Source of the DNA: Microcystis aeruginosa Ma_MB_S_20031200_S102
GTDB lineage: Bacteria; Cyanobacteriota; Cyanobacteriia; Cyanobacteriales; Microcystaceae
NCBI GenBank assembly: GCA_007095845.1
Contig: SFBI01000108.1
Coordinates: 1 to 63,802 of the forward strand
DNA: 63,802 nucleotides
Direction of reading: 5' to 3'
The position numbers and the translations under genes were made by a program. This document shows, piece by piece, positions 55,267 through 62,787 of the stretch. The notes under the pieces were generated by a model that worked only from the letters and a program-made list of their open reading frames with translations, was not told the DNA's origin and ran no database searches. How positions within the stretch are numbered: position 1 is the first letter of the stretch; each line of letters begins with the position of its first letter.

Positions 55267-55425
55267 TAATTATAATTGCTATTGTTTGACTTTTTATTGC
55301 TAATCAAAGTGTCGGTGTTTTTGACCCATTTTTTGACTCATGATAGTTTAACTACTGCTTTCGTCGGTCAATGAAAACTAGGAGTTAAATTCGGTTTGGG
55401 TAGAAAATCTCCTATAATCCCGAAC

Positions 55426-56304
55426 TTAGCCTAAAAAAGGCAATATTACCTCACTTACAGGGATGGGATATTCTTCATGAATTCCTAGAGTTCCTCGTAG
55501 TTTTAGCGTTTGTACTTGGGGTAAAGTCCCTAAAGCTTCCATTTCTGCTTTCGATTTTGGGGGTGCATTTTCGGCGATAATTACTAACACTGGCAGCTCT
55601 AAAACAGCAAAATAATCGAGAAATTGCTGACGATTAGTCACTGGATCCAGTTTACCCGTCACAAAGGCAGCTGGGGCAAATCTAGCGTGAGGATGTTGAG
55701 TAATTTTATGTTTCTGGGCAATTAATTCGGGTGTTAATTTTTTCCCATCTACATAAACATGACGACTAGACATAAAACGCAGGAAAGCAGGAGTGGTATT
55801 GAGAAAATATAACCCTTCTCCTAACAAAGGAAAACGCACCATTTCCCGCAAGAAATTACGCATTTCTGGGGACAATCCCATGGCACACAATGGACCCAAC
55901 CAAGTGGGAGCAACTAAGACTAATTTATCTAGTAAATTGGGGTAATTTTTGGCTAAATTGAGGGCATATCCCGCCGCATGACCTGCCGCAATAATGGTGA
56001 CTGGTTGCTTAAAAGTGGACTGAACAAAATCAATTAATAATTGTTTAAAAATAGCGGGTTCGTAGTTGAGAATTGGTCGTTCAGAATCACCAAAACCCAG
56101 CCAATCTAAGCTATATATTTGAAACTTTGTCGATAATATTTTCCCTATCCCTGCCATTTCTCTGCGACTGGAAACGGTACTAAAAGCAGGTAATAATAAA
56201 ACGGGTGTACCTTGTCCTTGAATATCGTAAACAATCTCAAAAGTTTGATTTTGCCACTGCCAAGAAAATTTCTGGAGATTAGCTGCGTCTGAAGTGACCA
56301 CCAT
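55426..56304 (-). CDS. Alpha/beta-hydrolase fold protein with altered nucleophile elbow
   Basis: 292 residues of the alpha/beta hydrolase fold (VLLLPAFSTVSSRREMAG, LDWLGFGDSERP). At the nucleophile elbow the sequence is AAGHAAGYAL: the Ser/Cys/Asp position is Ala (codon GCG). The acid loop (IAENAPPKSKAEME) is also not canonical, while a His is kept in LGIHEEYP. It may be a non-catalytic binding protein, or homologues may have Ser there. It follows the metallophosphoesterase pair on the same strand after 131 bases. Confidence 0.8.
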   Translation of the reverse strand: MVVTSDAANLQKFSWQWQNQTFEIVYDIQGQGTPVLLLPAFSTVSSRREMAGIGKILSTKFQIYSLDWLGFGDSERPILNYEPAIFKQLLIDFVQSTFKQPVTIIAAGHAAGYALNLAKNYPNLLDKLVLVAPTWLGPLCAMGLSPEMRNFLREMVRFPLLGEGLYFLNTTPAFLRFMSSRHVYVDGKKLTPELIAQKHKITQHPHARFAPAAFVTGKLDPVTNRQQFLDYFAVLELPVLVIIAENAPPKSKAEMEALGTLPQVQTLKLRGTLGIHEEYPIPVSEVILPFLG

Positions 56305-56435
56305 AACTATTACCTCATAGTTAACTAGATTGATTCTATCTTTAATCTAACCCAAAATAATTGCTTTTACTCGGCATTATATCATAATCAAGAGCAACCA
56401 AATTAATCTTTAATATTTAATTAATCTATGAAAGA

Positions 56436-57134
56436 TTAATAAGATACGGTTCTAAACTCCACGCAATTATTACTAGGATTATAGAGAGTGTAAACTGCTT
56501 TATTTAATTCTTTACCAACGCTACCAACCCCAATTAAACGCTTATCTTGAATCGTCAAAGTTTGACTTGGTTGCCGTTTATCTAAAGTAGTAACAGTGCT
56601 AGTTAAATTAGCGGACTGTAAAGAATAATCAAAAACTTTTCCTGCACGACCACAAAATAGATTATTAACTCCCATCCGTTGCAGTCGATCTAAAATTTGC
56701 CATGGAGGAGTATCGGAGGTTAATTCTTCACTAACACTGACAGTGCTGCCATGAATTAATAAACAATCTAACTCGACAAAACCAAAATCGAGATTTCGTA
56801 ACCATTGCACCGTTTCTAAAGAAACTGCGTCCCAGAGTTGTTTAGTGCTGTCAATTCCATGTTTATCGATTAATTCCTTCGGTTCTCCTGTGGCTCCTAA
56901 ACTGTGTAAAATTAGACATTGTTCTTCCCACCATCCCCGACAAACCTGTGGATATAAGTTATTTTTAGTGGGATAACGTATTTGTTCTACCAGCATTTCA
57001 CTATCGGGATTAACACCGATAAAATCTCCTAAAATATATAAATTTTCTACAGTAACTGACCGTTGCTGAATATCTGCTAAGACCGCTTGATAGGCTGGTA
57101 AATTGCCTTGAATACCGCTTAAAATTGCCCACAT
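56436..57134 (-). CDS. Degenerate metallophosphoesterase paralogue
   Basis: 232 residues from ATG at 57132-57134 (MWAILSGIQGNLPAYQAVL), which aligns with the start of the upstream paralogue (MKIAVLSCIHGNMPAFNAVL). Metal-binding motifs are mostly lost: DxH is GIQ, the GNH site is RGWWEE, GHTH is GRAG; LGDFIG and LLIHGS are kept. The fold seems preserved over the whole length, including VGSVG near the C-terminus. Probably catalytically inactive, perhaps a regulatory partner of the neighbour. Confidence 0.78.
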   Translation of the reverse strand: MWAILSGIQGNLPAYQAVLADIQQRSVTVENLYILGDFIGVNPDSEMLVEQIRYPTKNNLYPQVCRGWWEEQCLILHSLGATGEPKELIDKHGIDSTKQLWDAVSLETVQWLRNLDFGFVELDCLLIHGSTVSVSEELTSDTPPWQILDRLQRMGVNNLFCGRAGKVFDYSLQSANLTSTVTTLDKRQPSQTLTIQDKRLIGVGSVGKELNKAVYTLYNPSNNCVEFRTVSY

Positions 57135-57155
57135 AATTTCTTGACTTATCACAAA

Positions 57156-57965
57156 TTAACGTTCGCAAACATGAGTCGGATCATCGGCTTTTTCTGCATA
57201 TTCTAGACCCTTAGCCAATCGCCAAGCGAAAATAGGAGGTAAACCCGATGCTAAAATAGCCTGACAGGTTTCTTGATAGTTATAGGCCACTTCTCGCAGT
57301 TGTACCGCTGCCGTTTCTCGATCGTAAATCACATAGGTGGCATTTGGACGACCGTGACGTGGTTCTCCCACCGATCCCACGTTGATGATACGCTTGACCG
57401 GTGTGGTAAATTGCCGCGACTGTTCCCCATCCGGTTGATACACTTTTATTTGCAAGCTTCCCGCGTCGAGAGTGCGAATGTAGGGGATGTGGGTATGTCC
57501 ACAGAATAAAACCTCTGTATCTACCGATAAAACCCGTTCTAAAGCCGTAAAAGCGTCCATTTCGGCTAAAAGGTACTCATGGTTACTTTGGGGACTACCA
57601 TGGACAAAACAGAGGTGATCTAGCTTAAAAATTTCGGGCAGTTTTGACAAATAATTACGGTTTTCTGGGGTGATTATTTGATTTGTCCACTCATGAGCTA
57701 ATCTACCGCGTTTTTCTGCTAAAAGCGACGGATAACTGCATTCACAGGCATTTAATCCCTCAACGATATCCTCATCCCAACACCCTTGTACTGTAGTAAT
57801 CCCCAGTTGACGGATTTTTTCCACCACTTGGTTAGGATGGGGTCCATACCCGACTAAATCCCCTAAACAGTAGATTTCTTGACAACCCTGTTGGTCTAAA
57901 TCTTGCAAAACAGCATTAAAAGCGGGCATATTGCCATGAATACAGGATAAAACGGCTATTTTCAT
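57156..57965 (-). CDS. Calcineurin-like metallophosphoesterase
   Basis: 269 residues. Motifs: LSCIHGN (the usual SDIHGN with Cys for Asp), LGDLVGYGP, GCWDE (instead of GNHD), CFVHGSP and FCGHTHIPY, and VGSVGEPRHGRPNATY typical of YfcE/Icc-like phosphoesterases. The first and third motifs deviate at metal ligands, so metal use may be unusual. Its ATG overlaps the CobW-like stop (ATGA), which indicates translational coupling to that gene. Confidence 0.85.
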   Translation of the reverse strand: MKIAVLSCIHGNMPAFNAVLQDLDQQGCQEIYCLGDLVGYGPHPNQVVEKIRQLGITTVQGCWDEDIVEGLNACECSYPSLLAEKRGRLAHEWTNQIITPENRNYLSKLPEIFKLDHLCFVHGSPQSNHEYLLAEMDAFTALERVLSVDTEVLFCGHTHIPYIRTLDAGSLQIKVYQPDGEQSRQFTTPVKRIINVGSVGEPRHGRPNATYVIYDRETAAVQLREVAYNYQETCQAILASGLPPIFAWRLAKGLEYAEKADDPTHVCER

Positions 57966-58744
57966 CAGATTAACTCCATTTCTGGCTCTAAAGATTCTTG
58001 AAATTGTTGTTGATAATAAAAAAGTGCCTCATCGGACAGACAACAATCACTCAGGGTATCGGCAATTGTCGGTTTATCGAGATTGCGACCGACGATTTCA
58101 ATCCCACTAAAGCGATTCGGTCTCCCATCGAGATTTAAGGGGAAATTTAGGCTTTGAAAGTCTTTTTCTGGCCATTCATCCATAAATTCCCCATAAATAC
58201 ACTGACCATCGATGATATCGAAGATACTTTTAACCCGCAGCACTTCCCCATAGGCCCCTTGGGTTAATTCTGTCCAAAAGGTGGTTAAACTGGAAAAATC
58301 GAGGACTTCTCCCGTTAAAACGGCTCTATAAATCTGTATTTCTCGTTTTTTTAACCATTGATTACCTTTTATGGTTGTTTTGACGGGACTGATGACAATT
58401 TCATCGACGGGAACTTGTCCTTCGGGGATTTCTTCGTCTGGAGACGTAATCGCTACCCGATGACAATTGAGGGGTTTTAGAAAGCTTTCGAGGGATTGCG
58501 TGTCTAAATGCCATGGTACTTCCATATAGACCGTGTTTTCCATGGATAAACTGCTCAAAAGGTCTTCTTCTTCCCTAGAAATAGAGGACAACTGGGGAAA
58601 GTCACTCTGTAAAGTGAGATGATCAATGGGAAAAGTTTCCGTCTGGGGACTAAAATATAGGCTTGGCTGCTTGCTCTGAGCGATTTGTTCGCGAATCCAA
58701 TGGGTTTTTCCCGCAGCTATACCCCCCGTCACCACGATAATCAT
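57965..58744 (-). CDS. Short CobW-like P-loop protein
   Basis: 259 residues. N-terminal Walker A GGIAAGKTHW (about 7-16), but no recognisable NKxD and no CxCC motif. The C-terminal part (GIEIVGRNLDKPTIADTLSD) resembles the CobW C-terminal domain of the larger GTPase at 59.3 kb (LVFIGRNLNKEEILTQLNE). It looks like a reduced COG0523 family member. A Zur-like palindrome lies 22-38 bases upstream, and metallophosphoesterase genes follow in the same operon. A zinc-starvation role is inferred. Confidence 0.7.
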   Translation of the reverse strand: MIIVVTGGIAAGKTHWIREQIAQSKQPSLYFSPQTETFPIDHLTLQSDFPQLSSISREEEDLLSSLSMENTVYMEVPWHLDTQSLESFLKPLNCHRVAITSPDEEIPEGQVPVDEIVISPVKTTIKGNQWLKKREIQIYRAVLTGEVLDFSSLTTFWTELTQGAYGEVLRVKSIFDIIDGQCIYGEFMDEWPEKDFQSLNFPLNLDGRPNRFSGIEIVGRNLDKPTIADTLSDCCLSDEALFYYQQQFQESLEPEMELI

Positions 58745-58765
58745 TCTGCTCCTTCTCTACTGTGG

Positions 58766-58782
58766 TAATGATAATCATTCTA
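58766..58782 (-). promoter_or_regulatory. Zur-like operator before the CobW-like operon
   Basis: TAATGATAATCATTCTA, a near-palindrome sharing GATAATCATT with the site before thrS. Located 22-38 bases upstream of the start codon, a position suited to repression. Confidence 0.65.
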
Positions 58783-58874
58783 GCATAAGTCAGATTGGGG
58801 CAAGTAATCTTCCTTAACCAATCCTCTAGACTTAGCCAGGTTATTTTGGGAAAAATTGGCGGTTTCTTGGGATA

Positions 58875-58997
58875 TTAATCATGGTTATGGCTCTTTTCTC
58901 TAGGATACCATTGGCTTTGTCCATCGGGTAAATCAACTAAGGTAATTCCCCTCGTTTTTAATTGTTCCCTTAATCGATCGCTTTCGGGATAGTTTTT
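58875..58997 (-). pseudogene. cysS: C-terminal remnant of cysteinyl-tRNA synthetase
   Basis: Minus-strand frame ending at TAA 58875-58877 reads KNYPESDRLREQLKTRGITL then VDLPDGQSQWYPREK, the typical last 35 or so residues of CysRS. Upstream it is cut by a hairpin repeat (58998-59041), and the rest of the gene is missing. It could be the tail of a former second cysS. Confidence 0.7.
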
Positions 58998-59041
58998 TCA
59001 GCGAGAAAACGGGTTTCTTGAAGAGATCGTTTTCTCGCTGA
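58998..59041. repeat. Hairpin repeat family F, copy 1
   Basis: TCAGCGAGAAAAC paired with GTTTTCTCGCTGA, loop containing GGGTTTCTTGAAGAGATC. Shares AAAACGGGTTTCTTGAAGA with 62490-62520. It interrupts the cysS remnant. Confidence 0.8.
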
Positions 59042-59283
59042 ATTGATCGCCGCAAAAATAAGGGTTAAATGGCATAAAATCTGTAAGTAGTCGTGCAAAA
59101 CTAATTTCCTAGTAAAGATAGGCAAAAGGCAAGAGGCAAAAGGCAAGAGGGGGTTAGATATGTGTAATTAATTTTGCTTAGGTACTTAATTGATTATTAT
59201 TCATTCTTAATTCTCCTGACTACTGACTACTGGCTACTGACTCCTAACCCTAAAAACGATTTTTGATTTCTGCAAGAGGTCTA
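59042..59283. repeat. Miniature element family E, copy 2, split by family B copy 4
   Basis: Sequence collinear with 8490-8644 (TAAGGGTTAAATGGCATAAA, later TGATTATTATTCATTC, TGACTACTGGCTACTGACTC, GCAAGAGGTCTATT). At 59086-59186 a TA-flanked family B element interrupts it. The left end is truncated. The right end stops 1-2 bases before the stop codon of the CobW gene. Confidence 0.75.
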
Positions 59284-59284
59284 T

Positions 59285-60310
59285 TCATAGTTTGTGCTTT
59301 TGAATTTTTTGCGAACTAGCCAAGCATTCGTTTAGTTGTGTCAAGATTTCCTCTTTATTCAAATTTCTGCCGATAAAAACTAACTGATTTTTAGGAGATG
59401 TATCCCATTCTACCGCTTGCAGATCGTAACGAAGACCGCTCAATTGAAAAATATGTTTTAAATCGCTTTGTTGAAACCAGAGAATCCCTTTAGCTCGAAA
59501 AACATTTATCGGCATTTTTTCCGTGAGAAAAGGTTCAAATTTATCTAGATTAAATGGTTTATCGCTAACAAAGGAGACAAAATTAAAGTCTTCAGGAGAT
59601 TGATTATTACTGGAGCTTGGGCGATTTTTTTGAAAGTCTCTCAACTGGTTTTTATACAATTCTTCTTTAGTCAAACCTAGATCTAACAATAAACCTAAAG
59701 GAACCTGACCATAACTACTTTTTAGGAGTCTTATACCCTGTTTTTCTCGACGAATAAACTTTTCTAGATTATCTAATTTTTTGCCACTGACTCGATCTAT
59801 CTTATTGAGAATTACCACGTCACCGTAACGAATTTGACTAAGGGCAATATTACTATCAAAATGATCAGCAGTAAAGGTTTCAGAATCCACGAGGGTAATA
59901 ATAGAATCTAAGCGAGTCAAATATTTTAATTCTGTGGCTAAAAAAGTCAGAATAATTGGCAAAGGATCGGCTAATCCTGTGGTTTCAATGATTAGATAGT
60001 CCACGGGTATTTCTTTTTCTAAGACCTGATAGACTGTCTCAATTAAACTATCATTAATCGTACAACAAATACAGCCATTACTCAATTCTACCATATCTTC
60101 ATCAATGGAAACAAGCAATTGAGAATCAATATTAATATCTCCAAATTCATTAACTAATACGGCAACTTTTAAACCTTCTTTATTGTCAAGAATATGATTT
60201 AGTAAGGTAGTTTTTCCACTACCCAAAAAACCAGTAATAATCGTCACAGGCATTCCCGATTTTGGTAAGCAAGGGAGGGAATCGGAGAGAGGAATTATCA
60301 AAGAACTCAT
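59285..60310 (-). CDS. COG0523/CobW GTPase metallochaperone
   Basis: 341 residues. G domain: Walker A ITGFLGSGKTTLLNHIL, ELSNGCICCTI with the metal-binding CxCC motif, IIETTGLADPLPI, and guanine-specificity NKID in VVILNKIDRVS. CobW C-terminal domain from about 245 (FVSFVSDKPFNL). No His-rich tail. COG0523 proteins such as ZigA and ZNG1 deliver zinc to client enzymes in deficiency. It lies 114 bases downstream of thrS, which has a Zur-like box, so both probably respond to zinc. Confidence 0.92.
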   Translation of the reverse strand: MSSLIIPLSDSLPCLPKSGMPVTIITGFLGSGKTTLLNHILDNKEGLKVAVLVNEFGDINIDSQLLVSIDEDMVELSNGCICCTINDSLIETVYQVLEKEIPVDYLIIETTGLADPLPIILTFLATELKYLTRLDSIITLVDSETFTADHFDSNIALSQIRYGDVVILNKIDRVSGKKLDNLEKFIRREKQGIRLLKSSYGQVPLGLLLDLGLTKEELYKNQLRDFQKNRPSSSNNQSPEDFNFVSFVSDKPFNLDKFEPFLTEKMPINVFRAKGILWFQQSDLKHIFQLSGLRYDLQAVEWDTSPKNQLVFIGRNLNKEEILTQLNECLASSQKIQKHKL

Positions 60311-60424
60311 GGCAGCTAACCCACTTTTAAGTTAATTAATTGGCAGAAAATAGGCTTTTCTCAACCCTGTTAAATTCGCTTGGAGGGGATCGATATCCAC
60401 TAATTGCTGGTTTATACAAAAGTT

Positions 60425-62281
60425 TCAGAGATTAGTTTTAGATAGGATCGCTGTTTGCATTTTTTCTAATAAATCTGCCAGCGTCATCAAACCTAAATCT
60501 CCCCCTTGTCGAGTGCGAATGCTTAGAGTTTTACTGCTAACTTCTCGTTTTCCAATCACAGCTAAGACAGGGATTTTTTCCAGTTCTCCTGTACGAATTT
60601 GTTTGCCTAAACGCTCACCACTTTTATCGATTTCCACTCGATAACCAGCTTGTTTTAACTGCATTGCTACCTCTAAAGCATAATGCTGCTGTTCATCACT
60701 AACGGGTAATAAACGGACTTGAATAGGTGCTAACCAGAGAGGAAAATCTCCCGCATAATTCTCGATTAAGATACCAAAAAATCTTTCCAAAGAGCCAAAA
60801 ATAGCTCGATGAATCATAATCGGTCTTTCCCGAGTACCATCCCTAGCGACATATTGCATATCAAAGCGTTCTGGCAAGTTAAAATCGACCTGAATCGTGG
60901 AACATTGCCACATTCTACCGATCGCATCTTGAATTTTTATATCAATTTTCGGACCATAAAAAGCCCCACCTCCCTGATCCTCAATATAGTCCCACTTTTT
61001 AGCATTTAAGGCCTCAATTAGAGCCGCCGTTGCCAATTCCCAAACACTATCACTACCCACGGATTTACTGGGGCGAGTCGATAAATTTATCTGATAATTA
61101 GTAAAGCCAAAATCGGAGAGAATTTTCTCGGTTAAGTTCAAAACTCCTAGAATCTCTGCGGCAATTTGTTCGGGCAAACAAAAAATATGAGCATCATCTT
61201 GAGTAAAACCTCTTACCCGCATTAATCCGTGTAAAACCCCCGATCGCTCGTAACGATAAACTGTGCCTAATTCTGCCCATCTGAGGGGAAATTCTCGATA
61301 GGAATGCAGGTCATTTTGATAGGTTAAAACATGAAAAGGACAATTCATCGGCTTAATTTGATAGCTTTGCTGTTCTAACTCGATCGCCTCAAACATATTG
61401 TCGCGATAAAAGTCCCAATGTCCAGAAGTTTTCCACAGATCTAAATTAGCTAGATGGGGAGTATAAAGAAATTGATAACCCGCTTCTAAATGAGCTTGGC
61501 GCCAATAATCTTCGATTAAATAACGCATTGTTGCACCCCGGGGATGCCAAAAAACTAAGCCACCACCGGCATCTTCTTGGATGCTAAATAATTTTAATTG
61601 TTGTCCCAATTTGCGATGATCTCGTCGCTGCGCTTCTTCTTTTTGTTGGAGATAATTTTGTAATTCTGCGGGGGTTTGCCAAGCTGTGCCGTAAATTCGC
61701 TGTAATTGCGGCTGTTTTTCATCTCCTTGCCAATAAGCACCCGCTACACTCTCCAAGACGAAAGCATTCGGGTTAATTTCCCCCGTCGAGTTGAGATGGG
61801 GTCCCGCACACAGATCCCACCAAAATTCTTCCGGGGGAGAAACAGCGCCGTCAATTAACGAGGGTTCTCGATCGCTCCGTCCTGCGTCCGGACTACCGAT
61901 AAAATAACGGGTAATGGTTTCATCTGGGGGAATTCTCTCTAAAATTAACTTTTTGTAGGGTTGATTAAGGCGCTCGATTTCTGCGGTAATTTCGCTTTTT
62001 TCCACCACTTCTCGGATAATTGGCAGGTTTTTCCCGATAATTCGCCCCATTTCTGCCGCTATTTTCTCCAAATCTTCGGGGGTAAAGGGTGTTTGGCGAT
62101 CAAAATCGTAGTAAAATCCCGTTTCTGTCCAAGGACCAATAGCGACTTTGGTTTCAGGAAAGAGAGTTTGTACGGCCATTGCTAAGACATGGGCGCAAGT
62201 ATGACGTATTTTTACGATTTTTTGCGAATCTTCCTCGATAACGGGGCTTTCTGTTAGAGGATACCTAATTTGATTGACCAT
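60425..62281 (-). CDS. thrS: Threonyl-tRNA synthetase
   Basis: 618 residues, class II. No N-terminal TGS domain; it starts almost directly with the editing domain (RHTCAHVLAMAV, HxxxH). Catalytic domain zinc ligands: Cys in KPMNCPFHVLTYQ, His in TQDDAHIFC, His in MIHRAIFGSLERF. C-terminal anticodon domain from about 510. The enzyme needs active-site zinc. A Zur-like palindrome directly before the gene and the CobW gene after it suggest that this is the zinc-regulated ThrRS paralogue (T2-type, as described in Anabaena) rather than the constitutive one. Confidence 0.93.
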   Translation of the reverse strand: MVNQIRYPLTESPVIEEDSQKIVKIRHTCAHVLAMAVQTLFPETKVAIGPWTETGFYYDFDRQTPFTPEDLEKIAAEMGRIIGKNLPIIREVVEKSEITAEIERLNQPYKKLILERIPPDETITRYFIGSPDAGRSDREPSLIDGAVSPPEEFWWDLCAGPHLNSTGEINPNAFVLESVAGAYWQGDEKQPQLQRIYGTAWQTPAELQNYLQQKEEAQRRDHRKLGQQLKLFSIQEDAGGGLVFWHPRGATMRYLIEDYWRQAHLEAGYQFLYTPHLANLDLWKTSGHWDFYRDNMFEAIELEQQSYQIKPMNCPFHVLTYQNDLHSYREFPLRWAELGTVYRYERSGVLHGLMRVRGFTQDDAHIFCLPEQIAAEILGVLNLTEKILSDFGFTNYQINLSTRPSKSVGSDSVWELATAALIEALNAKKWDYIEDQGGGAFYGPKIDIKIQDAIGRMWQCSTIQVDFNLPERFDMQYVARDGTRERPIMIHRAIFGSLERFFGILIENYAGDFPLWLAPIQVRLLPVSDEQQHYALEVAMQLKQAGYRVEIDKSGERLGKQIRTGELEKIPVLAVIGKREVSSKTLSIRTRQGGDLGLMTLADLLEKMQTAILSKTNL

Positions 62282-62294
62282 TGCCAGTTAAAAC

Positions 62295-62307
62295 GATAAT
62301 CATTATC
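62295..62307 (-). promoter_or_regulatory. Zur-like operator before thrS
   Basis: GATAATCATTATC is a perfect palindrome around one central base, matching the Zur/Fur-type GATAATnATTATC pattern, 14-26 bases upstream of the thrS start codon. Confidence 0.72.
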
Positions 62308-62390
62308 ATCTTAGCAGAGCAGGGCTGATGTCTGAGAGAAAAATGCGCTCAAATCCTCTAGCGGCAAGCTCAACGCTGATAGCTTACCGC

Positions 62391-62768
62391 TCAAACTGGA
62401 AGTTTCCCCGTTTTAAAAACAGGGATTATCGACGATATTCTCGACTTAACGGACAGAATCCAGGTTATGATGACGAGAAAAGAAACTGAGAAAACGGGTT
62501 TCTTGAAGAAACCCGTTTTCTGATTTTCCTGAATTTCTCGCTCAAAATCCTGACAATCGATCGCCTCTTCCGAAAAGGCACGCATTGGATGCACCGCACA
62601 TTTCAAGCGATAATCTCCAGTACAAAAAACACAGCGACTACAGGGAATCCGATGCAGCTTTTGCAACTGCCGGCGTCCTTGGGCAACAGCAAGAAAAAGA
62701 GCAGTAAAAAAGAACAGCAGCGTTATCCAGATTGCGATCGGACAAAAGAACGGTATTAGCCTTAACAT
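62391..62768 (-). CDS. Cys-rich membrane protein with repeat-derived C-terminus
   Basis: 125 residues. N-terminal transmembrane helix (FFCPIAIWITLLFFFTALFL), then a conserved-looking cysteine region (IPCSRCVFCTGDYRLKCAVH, later EEAIDCQDFE) that could bind metal. From about residue 83 the protein (KTGFFKKPVFS and beyond) is encoded by a hairpin repeat and the DNA after it. The original protein was probably about 83-90 residues. Family not named; function unknown. Confidence 0.65.
   Translation of the reverse strand: MLRLIPFFCPIAIWITLLFFFTALFLAVAQGRRQLQKLHRIPCSRCVFCTGDYRLKCAVHPMRAFSEEAIDCQDFEREIQENQKTGFFKKPVFSVSFLVIITWILSVKSRISSIIPVFKTGKLPV
62490..62520. repeat. Hairpin repeat family F, copy 2
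   Basis: Perfect inverted repeat: GAAAACGGGTTTCTT, one central G, AAGAAACCCGTTTTC. It lies within the 3' part of the Cys-rich membrane protein gene. Related to 58998-59041. Confidence 0.9.
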
Positions 62769-62787
62769 AAATCTCGATTTTTGTCAA

